Shown: piece by piece, positions 54,183 through 62,226 of the stretch | How the letters are laid out: each line of letters starts with the position of its first letter | Numbering within the stretch: position 1 is the first letter of the stretch | Source: Phyllobacterium brassicacearum | GTDB lineage: Bacteria; Pseudomonadota; Alphaproteobacteria; Rhizobiales; Rhizobiaceae | NCBI RefSeq assembly: GCF_003010955.1 | Contig: NZ_PGGO01000002.1 | Span: 310,001 to 374,000, forward strand | Length of the DNA: 64,000 nucleotides | Direction of reading: 5' to 3' | Position numbers and translations under genes: made by a program | The notes under the pieces: generated by a model | Seen by the model: the letters and a program-made list of their open reading frames with translations, nothing else | The model's database searches: none | What the model was told of the DNA's origin: nothing

Positions 54183-54243
54183 AGCACTCCCTCACGAACC
54201 ACCCGGGCCACGTGGACCGAGATTTCTCATCTCGCTAACGCCT

Positions 54244-54945
54244 CTATTCGGCAGGCGTTCTTCCAGATTTGCCTTTTGACGATTTCGCCACCAGCTCACG
54301 CAACCATTTGCGGTGATGCCGCCATGCCCAGCCGCCACTCACGGAACCGCGGGTCATCGCCCTTATTGTACCACGCACCCAGATCGCTGCGTAGACATGA
54401 ATGATCCAGACGCTGATAATCACAATGGCCGCGATCGAGTGCACGAGCACGGCCCACCGCTTCTGTCCAATCGTGGTGAACTCGAAAAAATACTGATCCC
54501 AGATCACGATGCCGGTCGTTATCAGCACGATGATCAGAACCGACATAGCCCAGAAAACGAATTTTTGCCCGGCATTGTACTTGCCCACTTCCGGCAAGCG
54601 TTCGTCGTGTCCAGTCAACACATCGCGAATGCGTGCGAGCCAGGTACCATCTTCCCGCTTCCAGAGATTGGCTTTCCAGAAGCGGAGAAACAGGCCGAAG
54701 AAGCTGAAGAACAACAGCACGCCGATCCACGGATGGATCACACGCGTCAGCGGGCCGCCACCAAAGAGTTCCGTCAGGAAAAACAGAGCTGGGTGGAACA
54801 GGGCCAGGCCGGACAGCGCCAGTAGCACAAGGCTTGTTGCCGTAATCCAATGATTGACACGTGCTCCGGGCGTGTAGCGATCGACCGTGACCGGTTTGCC
54901 GGCATGGATTTTGTCGCCCTTCCCGACGTCATAGTCCGTGCTCAT
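54244..54945 (-). CDS. fdoI: Formate dehydrogenase gamma subunit (cytochrome b556)
   Basis: This 233-residue membrane cytochrome has four hydrophobic segments. Histidines suited to haem b lie in [10 protein letters not shown] (first segment) and in the later helices ([20 protein letters not shown]). It passes electrons from the Fe-S subunit to quinone and anchors the complex on the periplasmic face. The start overlaps the beta-subunit stop as ATGA. The basic C-terminal tail ([13 protein letters not shown]) is cytoplasmic. Confidence 0.94.
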   Translation of the reverse strand: MSTDYDVGKGDKIHAGKPVTVDRYTPGARVNHWITATSLVLLALSGLALFHPALFFLTELFGGGPLTRVIHPWIGVLLFFSFFGLFLRFWKANLWKREDGTWLARIRDVLTGHDERLPEVGKYNAGQKFVFWAMSVLIIVLITTGIVIWDQYFFEFTTIGQKRWAVLVHSIAAIVIISVWIIHVYAAIWVRGTIRAMTRGSVSGGWAWRHHRKWLRELVAKSSKGKSGRTPAE

Positions 54946-55886
54946 GGGCGCCGCTCCTCTCCCGTCAGCTTCTCAGCTGCCTCTTCGTCGGCTTCGGAAA
55001 CACGGTTCGGACCGGAAACCAGATAGTGCATGAAGCCGGTCGCCGCAGCGATACCGATCACGGCGAGCCCGGCGTATTTGGTGACGCCCTTCCAGGCCTC
55101 GACGATCGGGCTAATCCTCGGATTGTTCGGCAGATCGGCGTAGATTTCCGGCTTGTCGGCATGGTGCAGCACATACATGACATGCGTGCCTCCAACGCCG
55201 GGCGGATCGTAGAGACCTGCATTGGCGAAGCCACGCGATTTCAGATCGGTAATGCGACCCTCCGCATGCTGCTTCATCTCTTCCTTGGTACCGAACACAA
55301 TCGCTTGCGTCGGGCAAGCCTTGGCACAAGCCGGCCCTTGTCCGACAGCCAGCCGGTCGGAACAGAGTGTGCATTTGTAAGCGGTATGATCGACCTTGGA
55401 GATGCGCGGAATATTGAACGGGCATCCCTTGATGCAATAGCCGCAGCCGATACAGTTCTCGTGGACGAAATCGACAATTCCGTTGGAGTACTGGACGATG
55501 GCGCCGGGGGCCGGGCACGCCTTGAGGCAGCCTGGATCCTCGCAATGCATGCAACCATCCTTGCGGATGAGCCACTCCAGGTTGTTTGTCTCAGGGTTCT
55601 CCCATTCGCTGAAGCGCATCAGAGTGAACATGTCCGGTGTGAGATCATGCGGGTTGTCGTAGACACCGGTGTTGATCCCGATCTCCGGGTGCGTGTCGTT
55701 CCACTCGATACAGGCTGACTGGCACGCCTTGCAGCCGATGCATTTGGAGACGTCAATAAGCTTTGCCACCTCCGTCTGACGTTGCGCGGGCGGCGTCACA
55801 GTTGACGCCGACCGACGGATCAAATCCTGATCGCCGAATTTCGGGGGCTCAGGCCGGGTGGAGGGATTTGGAACAGGCTGGAACAT
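54942..55886 (-). CDS. fdoH: Formate dehydrogenase beta subunit (four 4Fe-4S clusters)
   Basis: This 314-residue iron-sulfur subunit carries the four cysteine groups [42 protein letters not shown] and CTLCSDRL with PACAKACP, enough for four 4Fe-4S clusters. A single C-terminal membrane helix ([18 protein letters not shown], about residues 270-290) anchors it. It has no signal peptide of its own, as expected for a subunit exported together with the Tat-dependent alpha subunit. It follows fdoG by 12 bases. Confidence 0.95.
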   Translation of the reverse strand: MFQPVPNPSTRPEPPKFGDQDLIRRSASTVTPPAQRQTEVAKLIDVSKCIGCKACQSACIEWNDTHPEIGINTGVYDNPHDLTPDMFTLMRFSEWENPETNNLEWLIRKDGCMHCEDPGCLKACPAPGAIVQYSNGIVDFVHENCIGCGYCIKGCPFNIPRISKVDHTAYKCTLCSDRLAVGQGPACAKACPTQAIVFGTKEEMKQHAEGRITDLKSRGFANAGLYDPPGVGGTHVMYVLHHADKPEIYADLPNNPRISPIVEAWKGVTKYAGLAVIGIAAATGFMHYLVSGPNRVSEADEEAAEKLTGEERRP

Positions 55887-55898
55887 GGCTGCCGTCTC

Positions 55899-58800
55899 CT
55901 ATGCCACCGGCCCGGCAACGGGCTCGATATTGACCAGGAACGCCTTGTACTCAGGCGTCTCGATATTGGCGTCACCGACGAAAGGTGTCAGCGAGTTCGG
56001 ACCGAAGCCCTTTTTCGCGGCCCCTGTGAAACCCCAATGCAGCGGAATACCCACCACATGTACCGCTTTACCATCGCACATCAGAGGTTTGATGCGCTTG
56101 GTCACGACCGCCTTTGCCCTGATCGATCCGCGCTTGGACCAAACGCGCACCCACCCGCCTTTGACAATGCCTTTCTCGCTGGCCAATTCTTCCGATATCT
56201 CGACGAAAAACTCTGGCTGCAGGACCGCATTCACCCAGACATGTTTGGTCCAGTAGTGGAAGTGCTCGGTAAGACGATAGGACGTTGCCGCATAAGGGAA
56301 CTCTTCCGAGGCGGGCTCGGCAAACTGCTCGAAGTCGCCCTTGAATACCCGAGCGGCGGGATTGCCGCGCACATTCGGTGCAACAAGGTTGGTGACAGGC
56401 GACTCGAACGGTTCGTAGTGCGCTGGAAATGGTCCGTCGCGCATCATGCCGCGCACGAACAGGCGTGATACGCCCTCAGGGTTCATAATGAATGGGCCGA
56501 CCTCGGACGGCTTGGCTGTGGGTGCAATATCCGGCACATCATAGCCTGACCATTTCTGCCCGTCCCACTCGATCAACTTGCGGCTTGGGTCCCACGCCTT
56601 GCCATTCAGGTCCGCCGAAGCACGGTTGTAGAGAATGCGGCGATTGACTGGCCATGAGAACGCCCATTTGGAATAGGCTCCTGTCTCGTCCGGATCGGAC
56701 GTGTCGCGCCGGGCCATGTTGTTGCCGTTCTCATTGAAGCAACCCGAGTAGATCCAGCAGCCGCACGAGGTTGAACCATCGTCCCGCAAAGCAGCGAAAC
56801 TCGGCACGCGCTTGCCGGCTTCAACCACCACCTTCGTGGGGTCAGTCGGGTCGTATAGCGTGGCATAGGCTTTACCGTTAAGTTCCTTGGCCAGTTCTTC
56901 CGCAGACGGCTCGGCCGGATCCGCATAGGCCCAGTCGAGATTGACGATCGGATCGGGAAACACTCCGCCCTCCTTGCGGTAGAGCTCCTTCAGCCGGATA
57001 TGAATCTGCGCCATGATCCAATTATCGGTCTTTGCTTCACCGGGAGGCGTACCTCCTGGCCAATGCCACTGCAGCCAGCGCCCGGAATTGGTGAGCGAGC
57101 CCTCGTCTTCGGCAAAGCAGGTCGAGGGTAATTGGATTACCTCCGTCTGAATTTGCGAAGGATCGACATCGTTGAATTCACCGTGATTTTCCCAAAACCG
57201 TGCTGTTTCCGTGTCCAGTGGATCCATGGTGACGAGGAACTTGAGCTTCGACAGGGATGCGGTCAGTTTCGTTCTGTTCGGAGCCGCGAGCAGCGGATTG
57301 AACCCCTGACACATATATCCAGTCATCTTGCCCTGGTTCATGAGCTCGAACGCCCGCAACACATCGTAACCCGGCACATCGAGCTTCGGCAGCCAGTCAT
57401 AGGCAAAGTGGTTCTCCGGCGTTGCCGCAGAACCCCACATGGACTTCAAGACGCTGACAAAGAACTTCTTGTAGTTCTGCCAATAGCTCATCTGGTTCGG
57501 CCTGAGCGGCTTGAAGGCGCGTGTCGACATGTAGCTGTCGAAGTCCACTTCCTTCTCGGTCGGCAGCGTCAGATAGCCCGGGAGCAGGTTGGACATCAGG
57601 CCAACGTCTGTCAGGCCCTGAATGTTGGAGTGCCCTCGCAAAGCATTCATGCCCCCGCCACGCACACCGATATTGCCGAGTATGAGCTGCAGCATAGCCA
57701 TCGAGCGGATGTTCTGCGAGCCTTTCGAATGCTGTGTCCAGCCAAGAGCGTACATGGATGTCATTGTCTTGATCGGAGAAGAGCATTCCGAGATCATCTC
57801 CGCGACCTTCAGGAACTTGTCTCTTGGCGTGCCGCAGATGCGTTCGACCATTTCCGGCGTATAGATGGAAACATGGGTTTTGAGGAGATTCCACACGCAA
57901 CGCGGGTTTGTCAGCGTGTCGTCGACCTGGGCATAACCATCTTCGCCGATCACATATTCCCAGCTCGATTTGTCATAGTCGCGCTTTGTCTCGTCGTAAC
58001 CGGAAAACAGGCCGTCCTTGTATTCAAACCCGTCTTTGACGATGTAGGTAGCGTTGGTGAACGCCTTGACGTAGTCCCAATGCACTTTGTCGTTCTGGAT
58101 GCAATAATTGATCACACCGAGCAGAAATGCGATGTCCGAACCTTGACGAATCGGAGCATATACATCTGCAACCGACGCAGAACGCGTGAAGCGCGGATCA
58201 ACGACAATCAGCCTTGCGCCACGGTTTGCCTTGGCTTCCGTGACCCATTTGAACCCGCAAGGGTGCGCTTCGGCAGCATTACCTCCCATGATGACAACAA
58301 GATCGGTGTTCTTGATGTCGGTCCAGGAGTTCGTCATTGCACCACGGCCAAATGTTGGGCCCAAACTGGACACCGTTGGGCCGTGTCAGACACGCGCCTG
58401 GTTATCGAATACCAGCATTCCGGCGCTGCGCACGACTTTATAGGTCGCAAACGCCGTCTCGTTCGTTGTTGCAGAAGCGGCAAGAAAGCCCGTTGTTGTC
58501 CAGCGATTTACAGTGACACCGTCATTGTTTTTCTGGACGAAATTGGCGTCGCGATCATCCTTCATCAGCCGGACGATGCGATCGAGCGCATCGTTCCAGG
58601 CGATGCGCTCAAACTTGTCGGACCCTGGCTTGCGGATCATCGGATATTTCAGGCGCGTTTCGGCCTTCACGAAATCTAGCAACGCAGCGCCCTTTGGGCA
58701 GAGTGTGCCGCGATTTGTCGGATGGTCGGTATCGCCTTCGATATGGGTGATCTCGGCCTTTTCGCCTTTTTTCAAGTCACCCTTCGAGTACATGATGATG

Positions 58801-58985
58801 CCGCACGCAACGGAGCAGTACGGACAGGTGTTTCGGGTTTCGGTGGTGTTCACCAATTTGAAGGCGCGGATCGCCTCGGCGTGCGCCGCTTCGATCTCGC
58901 CGAAGCCAAAGGCTCCAAGTGCCGTACCCGCAACACCCGCGCCAGCCGCTCCAAGAAATTGGCGTCGCGAGAGTTCCATGTTCAT
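55899..58985 (-). CDS. fdoG: Selenocysteine-containing formate dehydrogenase alpha subunit
   Basis: This is one gene of 1,028 residues read through an in-frame TGA at plus-strand 58386-58388, decoded as Sec200. Around it the protein reads LVFDNQARV-Sec-HGPTVSSLGPTFGRGAMTN, which matches FdnG/FdoG, where the Sec ligates molybdenum. The N-terminus is a Tat signal (SRRQFLGAAGAGVAG, cleaved near AHA). The 4Fe-4S ligands are Cys54, Cys57, Cys61 and Cys96. Translation starts at ATG 58985 with GGGAGG 9 bases upstream. The enzyme oxidises formate to CO2 in the periplasm with molybdopterin guanine dinucleotide. Automated callers would split it into two genes at the TGA; the presence of selABCD and a hairpin shows it is not a pseudogene. 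Confidence 0.96.
58343..58388 (-). promoter_or_regulatory. SECIS element directing Sec insertion in fdoG
   Basis: Directly after the TGA the message has CACGGCC (58385-58379) pairing perfectly with GGCCGTG (58349-58343). Inside is an apical hairpin GG-U-GUCC with loop AGUUU and GGGC-CC (58374-58357), with a single bulged U as in E. coli fdhF and fdnG SECIS hairpins, which SelB recognises. Coding sequence and hairpin are both conserved in kind. Confidence 0.9.
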
Positions 58986-59298
58986 AGCATGTTACCTCCC
59001 TTTGTGCCGGCCCTGCCATATGTGTGCCGGCAATTTAGATACTTGCTCGGTGATTCAAGATACCAATCACCAAAGTTCCAGTTTAAATGCTACCTGACGG
59101 TATCTAATTGTCAAATCAAGAAGTAGCGATCAAATATGAGTGCAATATTCATATTAAGTTGCGGTGAAATTGTAGAATCTAATACCCACGATATTGAATA
59201 ATTTTATCACTACATCCATGGCTGAATTATATTTTACTTCTCCCTGCATTCGCACTGGCCAACGCCGACCTCGGATGACAAACTTCCGCAACGACAAA
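58986..59298 (-). promoter_or_regulatory. AT-rich leader/promoter region of the formate dehydrogenase operon
   Basis: About 315 bases upstream of fdoG are clearly AT-richer than the neighbours. TTGACA (59114-59109, minus strand) is the best -35, with a weak -10 about 17-18 bases on (AGCATT/GCATTT near 59091-59085). In the leader, GTGCCGGC occurs twice (59004-59011 and 59024-59031), exactly 20 bases apart, and TACCTGACGGTA (59091-59102) is a small palindrome. No gene is seen on either strand. Confidence 0.35.
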
Positions 59299-59327
59299 TT
59301 GACGTTTGCAGTTAAGTGGATAAGAAT
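59299..59327 (+). promoter_or_regulatory. Possible promoter for selD
   Basis: TTGACG (59299-59304) and AAGAAT (59322-59327) are separated by 17 bases, in the right orientation for selD. The predicted start of transcription near 59334 would give a leader of about 265 bases that includes the small open frame at 59417-59608. Confidence 0.35.
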
Positions 59328-59416
59328 AGAGCGTGACCTTACTTGTTGCTCCCGAGTTTCGGGGCAGTCTTCGCCGACCGTCCAGGTCCGCCCGAAGCGG
59401 CGATGCTCCTTGGCTT

Positions 59417-59608
59417 GTGCCTGTCCAGTCATCACAACATGCGAAATGCCGTGCGGCGAAAGAAGCTTGGCTGTATTCCATTGCGGTTGACGACATCCGA
59501 TCCGATCTGAAAGACGTACTTATCGATTATGATGAACATCTGAAAAAGGTCCATGCTCTGCCACTCGCAGGCAATGTTCCAAGTCATCAGGAAGTCATTT
59601 ATGAATGA
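59417..59608 (+). CDS. Possible small protein overlapping the selD start
   Basis: This open frame begins at a GTG (59417; a longer GTG start at 59333 exists) and stops at 59608, inside the start of selD (8-base overlap). The C-terminal part reads [20 protein letters not shown], an acidic, helical-looking segment unlike the Arg/Ser-rich shadow frames nearby. There is no clear ribosome site and no recognised relative. It may be a real leader peptide coupled to selD, or chance. Confidence 0.22.
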   Translation: MPVQSSQHAKCRAAKEAWLYSIAVDDIRSDLKDVLIDYDEHLKKVHALPLAGNVPSHQEVIYE

Positions 59609-60677
59609 TCGAACCCCACCAGAACCGCTTCGTCTGACGTCACTTGCCCACGGCGGCGGCTGCGGCTGCAAGCTGGCACCTTCGGTCTTGCAGCAATTGC
59701 TGGCGGATCAGCCCGCCGCCGGGCAGTATGCCCAGCTTCTTGTCGGAACCGAAACTGGTGATGATGCTGCTGTCTGGCAGCTGGATGACAACGTCTGCGT
59801 GATCGCGACAACGGACTTCTTCATGCCGATGGTCGACGACCCCTTCGACTTTGGCCGGATCGCGGCAACCAATGCAATCTCGGACATCTACGCGATGGGC
59901 GGAAGGCCGATCATGGCGCTCGCCATTCTTGGCATGCCGATCGACAAGCTCCCAGCAGAAATGGTGCGCGAGATATTGAAAGGCGGAAACGCGATCTGCC
60001 TGGAGGCAGGCATCCCGGTTGCAGGCGGTCATTCGATCGATTCACCGGAACCGATCTACGGTCTCGCCGTGATCGGCACCTGCCCCGTGACCAGCCTGCG
60101 CCGCAACAGTGGCGCCAAAGCCGGTGACACGTTGATCCTGACCAAGGCCCTTGGTGTCGGAATTTACTCGGCAGCATTCAAAAAAAGCATGCTACCGGCA
60201 GACGCATACGCTGAACTCATTGCATCGACAACACTTCTCAATCGCATAGGCGCGGAACTCGCTCAGGATGCCGATGTACATGCCATCACCGACGTTACCG
60301 GATTTGGTATCCTCGGTCACGCACTGGAGATGGCTCGCGGGTCGAACCTGCAGATCTCCCTGCGCGCTGGCGATATCGCTCTTTTTTCACTCGCCGTGGA
60401 ACTGGCACAGAAGGGTTTTGTTACCGGGGCATCCCACCGTAACTGGGCAAGCTATGGCATAGACGTCATCTTGCCCGGCGATTTTCCGGTCTGGCAACGC
60501 CACATACTGACGGATCCCCAGACATCCGGAGGACTGTTGGTTTCGTGTCGCGCCGAACGGGCGGCGGACCTGCTCCACAATATCACGGCCGCAGGCTATC
60601 CGGCAGCCCGGATCGTGGGTTCAGTGGAAACAGGCAGGCCTGGAGTAAATGTGGCAGATCAGGTAGCCCTCGGCTAG
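59601..60677 (+). CDS. selD: Selenide, water dikinase (selenophosphate synthase) SelD
   Basis: This 358-residue enzyme makes selenophosphate from selenide and ATP. The active-site loop is [11 protein letters not shown], with Cys21 and Lys24 matching E. coli Cys17 and Lys20; the redox position is Cys here, not Sec. The AIR-synthase-like domain shows [20 protein letters not shown] and [18 protein letters not shown] 59601 is preferred over 59553 because the catalytic loop should start near residue 17-21 and AGGAAG lies 6 bases before it. It is divergent from the formate dehydrogenase operon. Downstream, GCGCGC/GCGCGC (60759-60776) may form a small hairpin. Confidence 0.96.
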   Translation: MNDRTPPEPLRLTSLAHGGGCGCKLAPSVLQQLLADQPAAGQYAQLLVGTETGDDAAVWQLDDNVCVIATTDFFMPMVDDPFDFGRIAATNAISDIYAMGGRPIMALAILGMPIDKLPAEMVREILKGGNAICLEAGIPVAGGHSIDSPEPIYGLAVIGTCPVTSLRRNSGAKAGDTLILTKALGVGIYSAAFKKSMLPADAYAELIASTTLLNRIGAELAQDADVHAITDVTGFGILGHALEMARGSNLQISLRAGDIALFSLAVELAQKGFVTGASHRNWASYGIDVILPGDFPVWQRHILTDPQTSGGLLVSCRAERAADLLHNITAAGYPAARIVGSVETGRPGVNVADQVALG

Positions 60678-60848
60678 CCTACGTTCAACTATGCGTGGCG
60701 AATTCTCCCTTAGGGCCATTATTCATCCATCGCACACGACCGGATCGTCGAGAGCGTAGCGCGCACGGCAGCGCGCATCCGGAGCCTGTAAACGACTGCC
60801 GCAGGCGCTACATCATTCCAGGAGGCTGTCGCGGATGCAGCAAAGCGC

Positions 60849-60871
60849 CCTGAAACGCCATGCGTTTCAGG
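60849..60871. promoter_or_regulatory. 23-base inverted repeat upstream of the sugar importer
   Basis: CCTGAAACGC (60849-60858) and GCGTTTCAGG (60862-60871) are perfectly inverted around CAT. It lies 172 bases after selD and 187 bases before the sugar-binding-protein gene. TGAAACG/CGTTTCA half-sites are typical of LacI-family operators, so it may control the importer; it could also be a hairpin ending the selD message. Nothing else is recognised in the 60678-61058 gap. Confidence 0.45.
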
Positions 60872-61058
60872 CACAGAGTGATCGTCGCATCATCAAGCAA
60901 ATGCACCAAATCGGGCTGATTCGTCGGCAAGGTGAGTACACCATTTACTTGGACCCGATTTGCGCAGAATATCAACCATATGGGGGGAAGCATTCGGACC
61001 TCTCTCGATCATCGCGCCCGAACGGCTTTCGACCCTTGGTTGTAAGGGAGGACCAATC

Positions 61059-62141
61059 ATGACGCGAATTTTGTTGCTCGCGGCAAGCGCCGCGGCGTTG
61101 TCGCTCGGCGTGTCGCACGCTTTTGCGCAATCTGGTAACGTCGAGAAAGCGGTCGGCGGCTACAATTTCGATGAAGCCGCAAAGGAGGCTGCCAGCACCA
61201 AGGATTTCCATTCGGCCGATGGACATTTGACCTTCGCCATTGTGACGCACACCGCTGGTAATGGCTTCTTCGACCCCGTCTATGTCGGGGCAACCGTTGC
61301 TGGCAACCTGATCGGCGCCAAGATCCTGCTGCTCGGTTCGGAATCCCCGACCGACGACCCGGCCCGTGAAATTGAGATCCTGAACCAGATTGTGCAGGAC
61401 CCGACGATCGATGGGTTGATCATGACGACGCCGCAGGCCGGTGCCTATAACGACATCGTCAAGGCGGCTGAAGCGAAGGGCATTCCGGTAGCTACCACCA
61501 ATTCCTTTGACGGGACGATCCTCAGTCGCAGCGCCATCGGCCATACCGGCCAGGACGCCTCCGCCGCCGCAATTGCCGGTGAGGCGCTTGTCAAATGCCT
61601 CGCGGACAAGGGCATTGAAAAGGGCTCGATCGTCCTGCCCTCTTCGACCGCAATGGGCAATATCGAAGTAAATAACCGGGTAACTTCCGCTTTCAACGCA
61701 ATCGTAAAGGGCCTCAAGGACGCCGGCAAGCTGGAGAACTTCAAGGTCGACGCAGGACCCGAGAACACCGGCATCGACACCAATCCGAATGACCCTGTGA
61801 ATGGCATCGTTACGTTGTTTGAGTCGCGCGGAGACGTAGTCGGTGCATTCGCTGGCAACAATGTGTTTACGCCGGCACTCGCCAAGGCGGTCGCACAGGC
61901 CGGCATGACGGGCAAGATCTGCGCCTATGGCTTCGATCTCGGACCTGCTCAGCAGACCGCACTCAAGAGTGGCGACCTTACAGGCGCGCTCGGTCAGCAG
62001 CCATTTCTACAGGGCTTCTGGCCGGTCATGCAGCTTTATCTGCAGATCGACCGCGGCATCGCGGCGGCCAATCTTGACACGCGCGCTCAACTCGTGACCC
62101 AGGAGACGGTCGTAAACGTCGGCAAGCGCTTCGAGAACTGA
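61059..62141 (+). CDS. Sugar ABC transporter periplasmic binding protein (RbsB class)
   Basis: This 360-residue protein has a signal peptide (MTRILLLAASAAALSLGVSHAFA) and a periplasmic-binding-protein I fold: ILNQIVQDPTIDGLIMTTPQAG, then AKGIPVATTNSF, then FAGNNVFTPALAKAVAQAG. GGGAGG precedes ATG 61059; the longer open frame has no signal. A stem-loop follows the gene and then a fused double permease. The sugar is unknown; the paired permease suggests a ribose/xylose-type importer. Confidence 0.9.
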   Translation: MTRILLLAASAAALSLGVSHAFAQSGNVEKAVGGYNFDEAAKEAASTKDFHSADGHLTFAIVTHTAGNGFFDPVYVGATVAGNLIGAKILLLGSESPTDDPAREIEILNQIVQDPTIDGLIMTTPQAGAYNDIVKAAEAKGIPVATTNSFDGTILSRSAIGHTGQDASAAAIAGEALVKCLADKGIEKGSIVLPSSTAMGNIEVNNRVTSAFNAIVKGLKDAGKLENFKVDAGPENTGIDTNPNDPVNGIVTLFESRGDVVGAFAGNNVFTPALAKAVAQAGMTGKICAYGFDLGPAQQTALKSGDLTGALGQQPFLQGFWPVMQLYLQIDRGIAAANLDTRAQLVTQETVVNVGKRFEN

Positions 62142-62167
62142 TGCACCTCGGAATGTCCCAGATCAAC

Positions 62168-62191
62168 GTGGGAGGCTGCGTGTCCTCCCAC
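62168..62191 (+). other. Stem-loop after the sugar-binding-protein gene
   Basis: GTGGGAGG (62168-62175) and CCTCCCAC (62184-62191) form a perfect 8-base stem with an 8-base loop, 26 bases after the binding-protein stop and 35 bases before the permease gene. There is no T-run. Confidence 0.7.
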
Positions 62192-62226
62192 AGCATGCTA
62201 CGACCTGGAAGTCGGATCGAAGAGCA

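Noticed and set aside
58386-58388. fdoG read as a frameshifted or nonsense pseudogene
   Set aside because: The TGA falls exactly at the Sec position, the frame is unchanged on both sides, a SECIS hairpin follows and all sel genes are present.
57132-58679. 515-codon open frame on the plus strand opposite fdoG
   Set aside because: It is the antisense of a well-conserved catalytic subunit; the composition (many His/Arg/Val) is that of a shadow frame in GC-rich DNA and there is no ribosome site.
60835-61062. 75-codon plus-strand open frame before the sugar-binding protein
   Set aside because: It includes the 23-base inverted repeat and the ribosome site of the next gene, and its product resembles nothing; more likely a regulatory region.
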